This document shows positions 8,233 through 17,229 of a stretch of DNA of 64,000 bases, piece after piece. Within the stretch, counting starts at the first letter, position 1. Each line of letters starts with the position of its first letter. Made by a program: the position numbers and the translations under genes. The DNA lies in NCBI GenBank assembly GCA_002840755.1, contig PHBZ01000012.1, forward strand, positions 1 through 64,000, written 5' to 3'. Origin of the DNA: Chloroflexi bacterium HGW-Chloroflexi-10. GTDB lineage: Bacteria > Chloroflexota > Anaerolineae > Anaerolineales > Anaerolineaceae. Below the pieces are notes generated by a model that worked only from the letters and a program-made list of their open reading frames with translations, was not told where the DNA came from and ran no database searches.

Positions 8233-8858
8233 ACCAAACCATTTTGAATCGCATAATAAGTAAGCTCGGCATTCGTCTTCATATTCATTTTAACCAACAG
8301 TCGTGTACGGTAAGTACTGATTGTTTTTGCACTGAGCGATAATTCGGTGGAAATTTCTTTAACTTCCTTGCCGGAAGAAATCAGACACAACACCTGGTAT
8401 TCACGATCTGACAGGTGTTTGTGAAGGGGTAAATCATCTTCGTGGCGGGCATGCAGCACCAGTTCGTCGGCTACGGAGGAGCTAATATATTCTCCGCCAT
8501 GTAAGATTTTGCGGATCGCCAGCACAAGTTCTTCCGGTGCGCTCTCTTTGTTCAAATAACCGGCTGCTCCAGCGATAATTGTCCGCACAGCATACTGATC
8601 TTCCGGGAACATGCTGAGGATTAACACAGGCAGCTGCGGATAGTGGTGCTTTATTTGTTTAAGCGCTTCCAGACCGTTGCCGCCTGGCATGGTCAGATCT
8701 AAAATAACAATATTCCATCGCTCTTTGGCTGCCAGTTCCAGAAGCTCAAAAGCATTTTTTGCTTCACCAAAAGTGACCTGGGTGAACGCTGCGGCAATAA
8801 TTTGTTTGATGCCTTCGCGCACTACGGCGTGATCATCGGCTAATAAAACTTTAAGCAT
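8229..8858 (-). CDS. NarL/FixJ-type response regulator
   Basis: The protein has 209 residues: a receiver domain with D8/D9, phospho-acceptor D54 and a TKP-equivalent NKE near residue 103, and a C-terminal LuxR-type helix-turn-helix (about 145-205) containing LSDREYQVLCLISSGKEVKE and SLSAKTISTYRTRLLVKM. It lies 18 nt downstream of a HisKA_3-type kinase on the same strand, the usual partner class. The pair is transcribed away from the CBS-domain gene and the stress island, making it a candidate regulator of that island (inference only). The gene ends tail to tail with the 7543-8232 regulator. Confidence 0.94.
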   Translation of the reverse strand: MLKVLLADDHAVVREGIKQIIAAAFTQVTFGEAKNAFELLELAAKERWNIVILDLTMPGGNGLEALKQIKHHYPQLPVLILSMFPEDQYAVRTIIAGAAGYLNKESAPEELVLAIRKILHGGEYISSSVADELVLHARHEDDLPLHKHLSDREYQVLCLISSGKEVKEISTELSLSAKTISTYRTRLLVKMNMKTNAELTYYAIQNGLV

Positions 8859-8876
8859 GCTATTCTCCAGACCAAT

Positions 8877-11060
8877 CTATTCACCTTGTGTAACAGGTAT
8901 GGACACTGTAATGATAGTTCCATCACCTGGTAAACCTTGAATGTCGAAAGTGCCACCTAAGCGTTTTGCACGTTCCCGCATACCGAGCAACCCCAGCGAG
9001 AGTTTGCCGGCGATTTCCTGGGCTTTAATGCCACGTCCATCATCGTGTACTTCGAGCGATAACAAATGAGATGTTGTAGAGAGTTTAACCTCAATATATT
9101 GTGCGCTGGCATGGCGTGCGACATTTGTTAATGATTCCTGAAAGATGCGAAACAGGGCCAGGGATTGGGCACGAGGTATGGGTTGGTCATCTGTGGACAC
9201 ACTCACTGCGCAAACTATACCGGTGCGTTTCTCAAAATCGCGGGCCTGCCATTCAATTGAGGCTGCCAGTCCTAGATCATCCAACATGCCCGGCCGCAGT
9301 TCGGTGGAAATGCGCCGGACGGTTTTAATCATCGTATCCATTTGTGCTGTGATAGTTTTGGCTTTTTGGGCAAGGGCGGTATCTTTTTTTCCCAACCGAT
9401 CAGTCAACATGGCCAGATCGAATTTCATAGCTGTTAACGCCTGGCCTAATTGATCGTGCAACTCGCGGGAGATTTGGGTTCGCTCTTCCTCACGTACTGA
9501 TTCTAGATTGGCTGCCAATGCACGTAAGCGTTCATAAGACTCTTTGAGCACCACTTCGGCAGCCAAACGTTGCTGATATGCCAGAGCGTTTTGAATGGCA
9601 ATAGATGCAACTGGCGCGAGTGCCATGAGCATTTCCTGATCACTGATTGTGAAACTCTCGCCTTCCTGTTTGTTACTGATATCAAAAAAGCCAAGTACCT
9701 CTCCCACCGAATCCAGGATCGGAGTGCATATAATTGAACGTACGCCAGTATTGATGGAAAGCTCATGTAGGATTACAGGATCATTGACAGCATCACTGGT
9801 GCCGTACGGGATCTTGTATTTTAATACCCAACCGGGAATACCTTCTCCCAATGGCCAGGTATGTTCAAATAAAATCGCCTTGCCTTTCCGAAAGTATTTT
9901 CGTACAGTCATACCTTGGGCTGTACGTAATCCGGCAAATCCGCTCTCTCCGTTGACAATTTGGATGGCTTCTTGCGCGAGCTCATCCAATATTGTATCCA
10001 CATCTAATGTTGCATTTAGCTTGTTGCTAATACGAAACAGGGTTTGGATTGTCGCTTCGGATTGTTTTAGTTGGGCAACCGCTGCACGCAACTCTGCGGT
10101 TTGTTCATTCACTCGCTGTTCGAGTTCCGTATTCAGACGTTGACTCTCGCGATATAATCGAACCTTATCTAAATAAATTGCGATATGACTGGCGAGATTC
10201 TCTGCCAGTGCGAGAGTGGTCATGTCAAAGCGACGACCTGATTCCGCAGTCACAAAAGTGATCGCGCCAAAAGTTTGTGGACGTGTGATTAAGGGAACGA
10301 TCATATAGGATTTGATCGCTGCCGCGGCAGCCCAGAAGTCCGATGATACATCGGAAACCAATTTCGGTTCGCCACTACGTAACACGGCAGGTAATCCAAC
10401 GGCATCGTCCTTGGGTAAATGGTTTATCAGCCAGTCATAAGAACCTTGCAATTCTACCATCTCGGCTGGTGCTAATGCCACCTGTTCGATAGAACCATCG
10501 GGTTGCAACAGATGTACAGCACACCAGTCAGCGATCTGTGGCACGGCAAGTTGTGCCAGTGTAGTAAGCGGTGCTTCATAATCCACAGCATCAATCAGCA
10601 AGGCACTTGCCTCAGCCAACAGCCGATTTGCTTCCTGGAGTTGTTTGTGTTCAGTACTATCACGGGATATGCCAATGATGCTGATCAGAGTTCTCTGTTC
10701 ATATTGGTTTATGTAGGTGGTTAATTGAGCGATAAAGGTCGAGCCATCCCGTCGCTGTACGAGAAATTCTTCTGACCAACCTTCGCCGTGATGTAGCTGT
10801 CCCAAGTTCTTGAGAATTGACTCTAGCAGCAAAGGGGTTGCAATAACTTCAATGATGTTGCGGCCTAAGACATCCTCTGATGTCCAGCCATAGAGATTTT
10901 CGGCAAAATTGTTCCAGAAGACAATTTGCCCCGACTTTTCGACGGCCAGAATAGCTTGCTCCACGGAATTCAATAGATGAGTTTGAAGGTGAAGTTTTTC
11001 GTCAATTGATAACGGATCTGGTTGAAGCTGCATGAAAACGGACATCCTTGATCTGGACAT
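8877..11060 (-). CDS. Soluble sensor kinase (PAS-GAF-GAF-HisKA_3)
   Basis: With the start at ATG 11060 the protein has 727 residues: a PAS domain at about 25-145, a first GAF at about 165-310, a coiled coil (about 315-350), a second GAF at about 355-500, a HisKA_3 dimerisation region with phospho-acceptor H535 in ELHDQLGQ, and an HATPase domain with DDGRGI and GLLGMRERA near the end. There is no membrane helix, so sensing is cytoplasmic. The start is uncertain: ATG codons at 11060, 11045 and 11033 all lack a strong ribosome binding site, and an open frame extends to 11237 without family similarity. It is the likely partner of the NarL-type regulator 18 nt downstream. GAF/PAS sensors often detect redox state or small ligands; the ligand here is unknown. 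Confidence 0.92.
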   Translation of the reverse strand: MSRSRMSVFMQLQPDPLSIDEKLHLQTHLLNSVEQAILAVEKSGQIVFWNNFAENLYGWTSEDVLGRNIIEVIATPLLLESILKNLGQLHHGEGWSEEFLVQRRDGSTFIAQLTTYINQYEQRTLISIIGISRDSTEHKQLQEANRLLAEASALLIDAVDYEAPLTTLAQLAVPQIADWCAVHLLQPDGSIEQVALAPAEMVELQGSYDWLINHLPKDDAVGLPAVLRSGEPKLVSDVSSDFWAAAAAIKSYMIVPLITRPQTFGAITFVTAESGRRFDMTTLALAENLASHIAIYLDKVRLYRESQRLNTELEQRVNEQTAELRAAVAQLKQSEATIQTLFRISNKLNATLDVDTILDELAQEAIQIVNGESGFAGLRTAQGMTVRKYFRKGKAILFEHTWPLGEGIPGWVLKYKIPYGTSDAVNDPVILHELSINTGVRSIICTPILDSVGEVLGFFDISNKQEGESFTISDQEMLMALAPVASIAIQNALAYQQRLAAEVVLKESYERLRALAANLESVREEERTQISRELHDQLGQALTAMKFDLAMLTDRLGKKDTALAQKAKTITAQMDTMIKTVRRISTELRPGMLDDLGLAASIEWQARDFEKRTGIVCAVSVSTDDQPIPRAQSLALFRIFQESLTNVARHASAQYIEVKLSTTSHLLSLEVHDDGRGIKAQEIAGKLSLGLLGMRERAKRLGGTFDIQGLPGDGTIITVSIPVTQGE

Positions 11061-11146
11061 ATTTAATAAAGTAAATGGCGATAAAACCGCCGTTGCATAT
11101 ATTATTATAGCTAAATTTAATTCAGCCTGCGTTGTTTTTGATCTTC

Positions 11147-11237
11147 GTAGGATAAATACTGACAACCAATTACGGGCAATGCTTACAAATAATTGAGAAG
11201 CATGCTGATTGTCAATGGTATAAAAAACAATTAGCAT
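11147..11237 (+). promoter_or_regulatory. Divergent copy of the 91-bp phased-repeat element (copy 0)
   Basis: Aligned without gaps to the copies at 15710, 17230, 21030 and 22828, this stretch keeps GTAG at 1-4, ACTGACAACCAAT at 12-24, GCTTACA at 35-41 and CATGCTGAT at 55-63, with TGTCAAT at 64-70 identical to the last three bases plus context of copy 4. Half-sites CTGACA, CTTACA and CTGATT fall at columns 13, 36 and 59. The TATAGT end is not kept. The CBS-domain gene starts 53 nt downstream, the same spacing as in other copies. Confidence 0.6.
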
Positions 11238-11290
11238 GTTATTAATGAGTGTTGCAGTTGATAAGTCAAAATGGTTTTAAGGAGTAAATT

Positions 11291-12028
11291 ATGTTGAGAG
11301 CAAATGAAGTGATGACGCACGCGTTAGCCACCTGTGAAGCGGATACTTGTATCACTGATGTGGCTGCTATCATGCGGGATCGTGATATTGGCAACGTACT
11401 TGTGGTAGAGGACGGTAAATTACAGGGGATCGTAACGGATCGTGACCTCGCCTTGCAAGCTCTGACAGGTATGGATGATCCTCTGGTGACCCCTATCCGT
11501 AAGTTTATGAGTACTGATGTCATAACGGGTGAGTCAACGTGGAATCTGGAACAAGTGGCGAAAGTCATGGGCAAACATCAGATACGCCGGTTGCCGATCA
11601 TTCAGGACGGACAACTGGTTGGTATTGTTTCTCTTGGCGATTTGGCTCGCCTTGAAGAGCGAAAAAAGGTTGTAGCGAACTCTTTGCAAGCTATCTCGAA
11701 ACCGGTTGGAATTAGTGCCCCGGGGCGATCGAAAAATAATGGCGCTTTTATTGGCATTGTACTGACTGCTTTGACAGCCACCGCTGTGGCCTGGCTTACC
11801 TGGAACAATTCCGGCAAAGCAATCCGAAAAAAGGTAGCTAAGGGAAAACTCTACCATACTGCCCAGGATGTTGTAGGCGTTGCACGTGAGAAAGTGGATA
11901 GTGCTGTTTCCAGCAAGAAGGTGAAAGAACTCCGACAACATATGGGTTCAAATATTAAAGGAATTACCGCAAAGTTACCAACCCTTGAATATAAACCGCC
12001 AAAACGCAAATCTATTTGGTTTGCTTAA
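11291..12028 (+). CDS. Membrane-anchored CBS-domain protein
   Basis: The 245-residue protein has two CBS domains (about 1-60 and 70-130; VMTHALATCEADTCITDVAA, GIVTDRDLALQA, QIRRLPIIQDGQLVGIVSLG) that bind adenosyl ligands, then a linker and one membrane helix (about 152-170), then a basic tail rich in lysine. AAGGAG lies 6 nt before the ATG. CBS proteins of this kind are common in stress gene clusters and are thought to sense cellular energy state. The gene is the first of the stress island and is preceded by a divergent copy of the 91-bp element. A second, decayed CBS gene lies at 24231-24564. Confidence 0.93.
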   Translation: MLRANEVMTHALATCEADTCITDVAAIMRDRDIGNVLVVEDGKLQGIVTDRDLALQALTGMDDPLVTPIRKFMSTDVITGESTWNLEQVAKVMGKHQIRRLPIIQDGQLVGIVSLGDLARLEERKKVVANSLQAISKPVGISAPGRSKNNGAFIGIVLTALTATAVAWLTWNNSGKAIRKKVAKGKLYHTAQDVVGVAREKVDSAVSSKKVKELRQHMGSNIKGITAKLPTLEYKPPKRKSIWFA

Positions 12029-12090
12029 AATCGCTGTTCAAAACAACAATCCTGGTTAAGGTTGTATCTGCTATTAGAATAATTGCACCA

Positions 12091-12125
12091 AGTTTACTGG
12101 TAAACTCCATCTCTTATTGAGATGG
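12091..12125. repeat. Adjacent palindrome and hairpin in the CBS/AI-2E intergenic gap
   Basis: A perfect 16-bp palindrome (AGTTTACTGGTAAACT, 12091-12106) abuts a perfect 7-bp stem with a 5-nt loop (CCATCTC at 12107-12113 with GAGATGG at 12119-12125). No T-run follows on the plus strand, so a simple terminator is doubtful. It could be a regulatory protein site or an RNA processing hairpin between the CBS gene and the permease operon. Confidence 0.45.
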
Positions 12126-12231
12126 ATAAGAAAAATCTTGTTCTTGCGTAGATATTTGTACTGAAGGATATCTTTGTAGGTGGTGAACGAGTAATAGAAC
12201 GCCCGTATGTACTGAAAGAGAGCCACCAATT

Positions 12232-13494
12232 ATGATAACAGCACTGGATGATTTTACATTTCGACGGGTAGTATGGGCTACGCTCGTCCTCGTTTTTGTT
12301 GCCTTCAGTTTCTGGCTTCTTTATCGTTTCAGCCAGGTCGTTTTCATCACTTTTATTGGTGTCGTTTTGGGTACGGTAATCAGGCCTGTCGTAGCCTGGC
12401 TGTTTTCTCGTGGGTTACCTCGGATGGCGGGGAGTATTTTTGTTTATTTACTGATATTAGTTCTGGTCGCAGGTTTTTTACTGATGTTATTTCCATTGAT
12501 TGCCGACCAAAGCGAAAAAATCGCCGCCTCAGTGCCCGGTTATTACCAAAGCTTTCGGGATTGGATGATGGCTAATTCCAATCAATTTGTTTGGCAATTA
12601 AGCGAGTTTCTTCCAGTAAATCTACCACTTCCGGGTTTGAAGCTCCAATCAGGACAACAGATGCTGGATTCAGCCGGGCAGGCGCTGAAGTATGTAACTT
12701 CTACCGTAAAGAGTATTTTTACGATAACAGCTGTTTTATTATTATCCTTTTACTGGACACTCTACGGGACACGTACTATCCAATCACTGTTACTGCTGGT
12801 TCCAAAGAGTCAGCGTGAGAGTATTAGCGAATTAGTTTTGGCCATGGAAACCAAGGTCGGTTTTTACATTGTCGGCCAAAGTGTGCTTTGCCTGGTTGTT
12901 GGAACCCTGGCGCTGATTGCATATCTGATCATTGGTTTACCTAATCCGCTGGTTCTAGCACTCATTGCCGGGGTGATGGAAGCGGTTCCATTGGTTGGAC
13001 CGCTGATTGGTGCCATTCCTGCGGGTGTCATTGCTCTTTCCATCGCACCTTCTAAATTGATCTGGATAGTCGTTGCTACGATTGTTATTCAGCAGTTGGA
13101 AAGCAGCTTGCTGGTTCCGCGTGTCATGCGCAAGGCGGTGGGCGTAAATCCGTTCGTCTCCCTGTTGTCGATTTTTGCCTTTAGCTCTCTGTTTGGTATA
13201 GCCGGCGCGTTGATGGCGATTCCGATAGCGGCAATTATTCAGCTTTTACTGGAACGCTTTGTTTTTCAACCTGCGGCAAAAGAACAGGAAGTTTCAGCGG
13301 ACCGCGACTATACCAGCCTACTGCGTTATGAAGCGCAGGATCTTGCACAAGATCTGCGTAAACAAACACGGATCAATAAAGATGGTTCAGACCTGAGTAT
13401 TAACCAGCTTGATCAGGTGATGGATGAGATTGAGACGATTACCACTGACCTTGATGCATTACTGGCACAGATTAACACTACAGAGGCAGAATGA
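12232..13494 (+). CDS. AI-2E family (PerM-like) membrane transporter
   Basis: The protein has 420 residues with about eight membrane helices in the pattern of the AI-2E/PerM family (N-terminal pair of helices, a long extracellular stretch with LPVNLPLPGLKLQSG, then GLPNPLVLALIAGVMEAVPL and the conserved FGIAGALMAIPIAAII). Members include exporters of autoinducer-2 and sodium/proton antiporters, so the substrate cannot be read from sequence. The C-terminal 80 residues are soluble and acidic. The stop overlaps the next, paralogous gene by 4 bp, and the two may form a hetero-oligomer or act in parallel. Confidence 0.9.
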   Translation: MITALDDFTFRRVVWATLVLVFVAFSFWLLYRFSQVVFITFIGVVLGTVIRPVVAWLFSRGLPRMAGSIFVYLLILVLVAGFLLMLFPLIADQSEKIAASVPGYYQSFRDWMMANSNQFVWQLSEFLPVNLPLPGLKLQSGQQMLDSAGQALKYVTSTVKSIFTITAVLLLSFYWTLYGTRTIQSLLLLVPKSQRESISELVLAMETKVGFYIVGQSVLCLVVGTLALIAYLIIGLPNPLVLALIAGVMEAVPLVGPLIGAIPAGVIALSIAPSKLIWIVVATIVIQQLESSLLVPRVMRKAVGVNPFVSLLSIFAFSSLFGIAGALMAIPIAAIIQLLLERFVFQPAAKEQEVSADRDYTSLLRYEAQDLAQDLRKQTRINKDGSDLSINQLDQVMDEIETITTDLDALLAQINTTEAE

Positions 13495-14747
13495 CAAAGC
13501 AACTGGTAAGGTTGGGTGCTGCAGTGATGACCACATTACTTGCGTTGGTGGTGTTATGGCAATTTCGTATTGTCATTGTTTACTTATTGATATCACTAAC
13601 TTTCGCGGCAACCTTACGCCCATTGATCAATAGTTTGCGGGGTCGAGGTATTGTTCTGCGCATAGTCTTGATGCTGCTCTATCTAATTGGATTGATTGGT
13701 TTCGGTTACTTACTTTTCTTAGCCGGATGGACTGCAATAAAAGATATTCAACAGTTGGGCTACACGGTGTCGGAGCAGGATGAGTGGAGGTTGCCACTGT
13801 GGTTGGAGGGAAGTTCATTCCAACAATCGTTAGTTACACAGCTACCACCTCCAAGTACACTCTTTAAAGCGATTACCGGCGATAAAGGACAGCTTGTGCT
13901 GCCAGCATTACTTGGCTTCACGCAAGACATTGCCGGCATTGTGAGCGGAGGGCTTATTGTATTGTTCTTGAGTCTTTATTGGATCGTTAATCAAAATCAT
14001 TTTGAACGGCTCTGGCTTTCATTGCTTCCATCTGCACAACGCAAACAAGCGCGTGATATTTGGAGAACTATCGAACCTGACCTTGGAGCTTACATACGTA
14101 GCCAGTTAATCCACAGTTTGTTGGCTGGGGTGTTATTTGGATTGGGTTACTGGGTACTCGGCTCTCCATATCCAACACTCCTGGCGTTGACGGGAGCGTT
14201 GGCATGTCTCATTCCAGTTGCAGGAGTGGTTCTACCTGTGATTCCGCCATTATTGATTGGATTGCTGACTGGCGTCCAGCATAGCCTGTTTACGGTTCTC
14301 TATACGCTCGTTATCCTTATTGTTCTGGGAATCTGGATCAAGCCGCGCCTTTTCGACCGTAAATGGGATAATCCAATTCTGACTTTGGTTATTTTGATTG
14401 CCATGGCGAATGCTTTTGGTCTGATCGGTATCATAATAGCGCCGCCTATTTCAGCAATATTTCAAGTTCTTTGGAGCCTTTTGGTCAGTCACCGCTTAGT
14501 ATCTGGAGACGCAAAACAGATTTCAGATCTCAAAGAGCGACAAGAATCTATACAGTCCACCATAAGTGAGATGGGAGAACCGGCATTGCCATTGGTAGTC
14601 AACAGTATGGAACGGCTTACCCGTTTGATAGAGAAAGCTGAACCCATTCTACGAGCGGCTCTCGCGGCTGAACCTTCAGGTCAATTATCTCCTATTAAAC
14701 CTGAGCCAGAGCAGGAAAAGAACCGTGGGCACACCCAAAATAGTTAA
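13491..14747 (+). CDS. AI-2E family (PerM-like) membrane transporter, second paralogue
   Basis: A 418-residue membrane protein with the same topology as its upstream neighbour but clearly divergent sequence; the family core GSPYPTLLALTGALACLIPV and FGLIGIIIAPPISAIFQ can be seen. It is coupled to the preceding gene through an ATGA overlap, and overlaps the following YihY/BrkB gene by 23 bp. The soluble tail (from about residue 325) contains predicted helices and a proline-rich end. The tight packing of three membrane protein genes points to a single operon for envelope function. Confidence 0.9.
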   Translation: MTKQLVRLGAAVMTTLLALVVLWQFRIVIVYLLISLTFAATLRPLINSLRGRGIVLRIVLMLLYLIGLIGFGYLLFLAGWTAIKDIQQLGYTVSEQDEWRLPLWLEGSSFQQSLVTQLPPPSTLFKAITGDKGQLVLPALLGFTQDIAGIVSGGLIVLFLSLYWIVNQNHFERLWLSLLPSAQRKQARDIWRTIEPDLGAYIRSQLIHSLLAGVLFGLGYWVLGSPYPTLLALTGALACLIPVAGVVLPVIPPLLIGLLTGVQHSLFTVLYTLVILIVLGIWIKPRLFDRKWDNPILTLVILIAMANAFGLIGIIIAPPISAIFQVLWSLLVSHRLVSGDAKQISDLKERQESIQSTISEMGEPALPLVVNSMERLTRLIEKAEPILRAALAAEPSGQLSPIKPEPEQEKNRGHTQNS

Positions 14748-15642
14748 ACAAATAGGTCAATTGTGGCAGCAGGTGATTCAAAGGGTGAGCCAATTTGATC
14801 AGTGGACCTACGGCTGGTCAGGAATGATGACACGCGCAGTCAGGCAGACCTTACAATTTGACTCTGTAATTACAGCCGCGGCAATCGCTTATTTTGCTCT
14901 TTTTTCCCTGTTTCCCTTCACCCTGCTAAGCATTACAATTGCCAGTTTTACCCTGGACCCGTTAATGGATCAGCAACGTATCTTGCAAAAGTTGGAATTT
15001 GTTGCGCCAGCCCTTGGACAGTTGTTAGGCGAAAATATTAATGAAATTATTCGGGTTCGTGGGCCTATTACCGGGGTTGCTTTAGTTGGTCTGATTTGGT
15101 CTGCCTCAACAATTTTTTATACTCTTACACAAACCCTGAATAAAATTTGGGGAAATAAACGTAGTCGTGCTGTGTGGAAGCTGCGAGGTTTGGCTATATT
15201 ATTTGTCTTGGCTTTCCTTGGCCCAATTCTATTTCTTGCTTCGTTTGCAGGTAGTCTGATTAGCAATTTGCTTATATGGTTACCTGACCAAATTAATTTT
15301 AACGAGGGAATTATCAGTTTTGTTATGGCAATCCTGCTCGACATTGCCTTATTCATGGTGCTATACATCTTGCTACCCCATGGGCGGGCCACCTGGCGTG
15401 AGGTTTTACTAGGGGCGGTTGGAGCCGGATTGCTTTGGGAACTTGCCAAGAAAACATTTTTGTTCTTTGTTTCCACCTATATTTCTATTTCAAACCTGGT
15501 CTATGGTTCAGTAGCAGCCATCATTGCTTTTCTAGTCTGGGCTTACTTAAGCGGTCTCATCTTTCTCTTTGGTGCATTCCTGATAGTCTCATATCACCGG
15601 CTAAAGCAGCAACAACAAGAATCTTTTAGCCAATCTATGTAG
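14725..15642 (+). CDS. YihY/virulence factor BrkB family membrane protein
   Basis: The protein has 305 residues with about six membrane helices. The family signature AAAIAYFALFSLFPFTLLSI is at about 52-71, and the late VYGSVAAIIAFLVWAYLSG matches the conserved C-terminal helix of YihY/BrkB proteins. The GTG start at 14725 has AGGA 8 nt upstream and lies inside the previous gene, which indicates translational coupling. Molecular function in this family is not settled; an RNase BN assignment once given to it was incorrect. Here it ends the AI-2E operon. Confidence 0.92.
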   Translation: MGTPKIVKQIGQLWQQVIQRVSQFDQWTYGWSGMMTRAVRQTLQFDSVITAAAIAYFALFSLFPFTLLSITIASFTLDPLMDQQRILQKLEFVAPALGQLLGENINEIIRVRGPITGVALVGLIWSASTIFYTLTQTLNKIWGNKRSRAVWKLRGLAILFVLAFLGPILFLASFAGSLISNLLIWLPDQINFNEGIISFVMAILLDIALFMVLYILLPHGRATWREVLLGAVGAGLLWELAKKTFLFFVSTYISISNLVYGSVAAIIAFLVWAYLSGLIFLFGAFLIVSYHRLKQQQQESFSQSM

Positions 15643-15709
15643 ACTGATTTATTTGTATAACCGGTGATAATGCAAAAAATCGATGCTTCGCATTGTTAGA
15701 ATGTTGGAT

Positions 15710-15800
15710 GTAGTCCAAACACTGACAAATATTCTTATCAATGGCTTACATGGAAATCAGCCTCTTGCTGATAGCACGTGACAGTCTATAAAGTTATAGT
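15710..15800 (+). promoter_or_regulatory. 91-bp phased-repeat element, copy 1
   Basis: This copy begins with GTAGTCCAAACACTGACAA and ends in TATAGT (15795-15800). CTGACA, CTTACA and CTGATA fall at columns 13, 36 and 59, exactly 23 bp apart, and a weak fourth site at 82 overlaps the -10-like box. It also contains ATCAGC/GCTGAT able to form a 6-bp hairpin. The next gene (15951) is 150 nt downstream, the longest leader among the good copies. The rest of the gap 15643-15950 shows no other gene. Confidence 0.75.
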
Positions 15801-15950
15801 AAATAACACAGCAGATTTATTTGCTCTTAAGGCAAGTTCTTCTTTTATTGTTGAACCAACCATCCAATTTAAGTTATTAATAAATCCGGTAAATCTATGT
15901 TTATACGTAAACAGTAAAAAGCCAGATATTTCCAACAAAGGAGAGTATAA

Positions 15951-16538
15951 GTGAATATTGAAATCCTGATTTTAGTTTTGGTCGTCGTTGCCATATTCTT
16001 GGCAGCTGCACTTGGCGTTGTGTTTGCTAGTCGAAATAAGCGCAGCCAAAAGCTGCGTGATAAGTTTGGTCCAGAGTATGATTTAACAGTGAAAAATGTG
16101 GGGGATCAGCGCAAAGCTGAAGAAACACTGGATGAACGGGAAGAACGGGTTACAAAGCTGAATATCCGTGACCTTAAAATAACCGAAAGGGACGCTTATT
16201 CTGAAGAGTGGCAAAAAATTCAAGCCGATTTTGTGGACAATCCCTCTACGTCGGTTGATGAAGCCAGCCGGTTGATTACAGAAGTAATGATCGCTCGTGG
16301 ATTCCCGGTATCGGATTTCGAGCAACGTGCAGCGGATTTATCCGTCATGTATCCGAATTTTGTTCCGAATTACCGTAACGCGTATGATATCGCATTGAAG
16401 AACCAACGAAAAGAGACTTCAACCGAAGAGCTCAGGCAGGCTATGGTCAATTATCATTCCATGTTTGAGGAATTGTTGGGAATTGTCAAAGTTAATGAAG
16501 TTGAAGACAAAGATATGGAGGTAGCAATTCATGAATAA
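15951..16538 (+). CDS. Membrane-anchored protein of unknown function, paralogue of next gene
   Basis: The 195-residue protein starts at GTG 15951 (AAAGGAGA 7 nt upstream). One N-terminal membrane helix (about 5-27, ILILVLVVVAIFLAAALGVV) precedes a soluble, charged domain. The segment W-x2-IQ-x2-FV-x2-P-x-TSV near residues 84-102 and the late EELRQAMVNYHSMFEELLG are shared with the protein encoded next. No catalytic motif is seen. The gene follows copy 1 of the 91-bp element, which suggests stress control. Family not recognised by me beyond similarity to small stress-cluster proteins of other bacteria. Confidence 0.85.
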   Translation: MNIEILILVLVVVAIFLAAALGVVFASRNKRSQKLRDKFGPEYDLTVKNVGDQRKAEETLDEREERVTKLNIRDLKITERDAYSEEWQKIQADFVDNPSTSVDEASRLITEVMIARGFPVSDFEQRAADLSVMYPNFVPNYRNAYDIALKNQRKETSTEELRQAMVNYHSMFEELLGIVKVNEVEDKDMEVAIHE

Positions 16539-17055
16539 CATCTATACAGTTAGTGATGGACGAATAGAAGCTCCAATGGATTCAGCGCAGACAGTAGAAG
16601 CCAGACAAGAAAAAAATGTTGATTGGAATGAACCAGCGACGATTGCTGAAGAACCAGTGTATGGTACTTACACAATCATTGATGAACCTGCAGAAGAACA
16701 TCGGGCCGTGGATACCAGTCAAGAAGTAGATACAAGATTGAAAGAGAGCACAAACATCCTGGAAGCTGAGGTAAATGGGCTGACACCCTGGCTTAATGGT
16801 GATGAAATTGACGCGATGAAATCACGGTGGAGCATGATCCAGAGCGAGTTTGTCAATGAGCCACACACCTCTGTAGAGCAGGCGGGTGAGCTGGTGGTGG
16901 AATTGTTAGAGCGGATTGAACGAGCTTTTGCAAATCAACGAACGACTTTAGATGAACAATGGATCAACCAGGACGATATCTCAACCGAAGATCTTCGGAT
17001 TGCATTGCAAAGTTACAGATCGTTTGTAAACCGTCTTCTCGCTCTTAAGATTTAG
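16531..17055 (+). CDS. Soluble paralogue of the upstream membrane-anchored protein
   Basis: This 174-residue protein has no membrane helix. An acidic, low-complexity N-terminal half (about 1-80) is followed by a domain sharing WSMIQSEFVNEPHTSVEQAG and EDLRIALQSYRSFVNRLLAL with the upstream protein, so both belong to one family. The ATG at 16531 lies within the end of the previous gene (8-bp overlap) and is preceded by GGAGG. The pair may form a complex with the first protein as the membrane anchor (inference). A hairpin terminator follows. Confidence 0.85.
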   Translation: MNNIYTVSDGRIEAPMDSAQTVEARQEKNVDWNEPATIAEEPVYGTYTIIDEPAEEHRAVDTSQEVDTRLKESTNILEAEVNGLTPWLNGDEIDAMKSRWSMIQSEFVNEPHTSVEQAGELVVELLERIERAFANQRTTLDEQWINQDDISTEDLRIALQSYRSFVNRLLALKI

Positions 17056-17079
17056 TGCCCGAAAATGATGACATACTTC

Positions 17080-17115
17080 CAGCAGAGAGGACTATTTCTC
17101 TCTGCTGAATTTTAT
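17080..17115 (+). terminator. Rho-independent terminator
   Basis: A perfect 10-bp stem (CAGCAGAGAG at 17080-17089, complement at 17098-17107) with an 8-nt loop is followed by AATTTTAT. It ends the 15951-17055 transcript. The remainder of the 17056-17377 gap holds copy 2 of the 91-bp element. Confidence 0.85.
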
Positions 17116-17229
17116 ATGAGGTCAAGGTTGCCGATACTCAAGCTTTGGTAGATTCTGAGATTACATTCCAGATAGTGCGAGACAGGGGGAATGGTTTAAT
17201 AAAATCCGGTCGTCATACAAGGAGCATAT

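Noticed and set aside
11061..11237. N-terminal extension of the PAS-GAF kinase up to 11237
   Set aside because: The added residues do not resemble a domain and would cover the divergent copy of the regulatory element; ATG codons at 11033-11060 sit right before the PAS domain.
12148..12231. A possible element copy before the first AI-2E gene (GTAG... ACTGA)
   Set aside because: The first block is shifted by one base and none of the later blocks are present.
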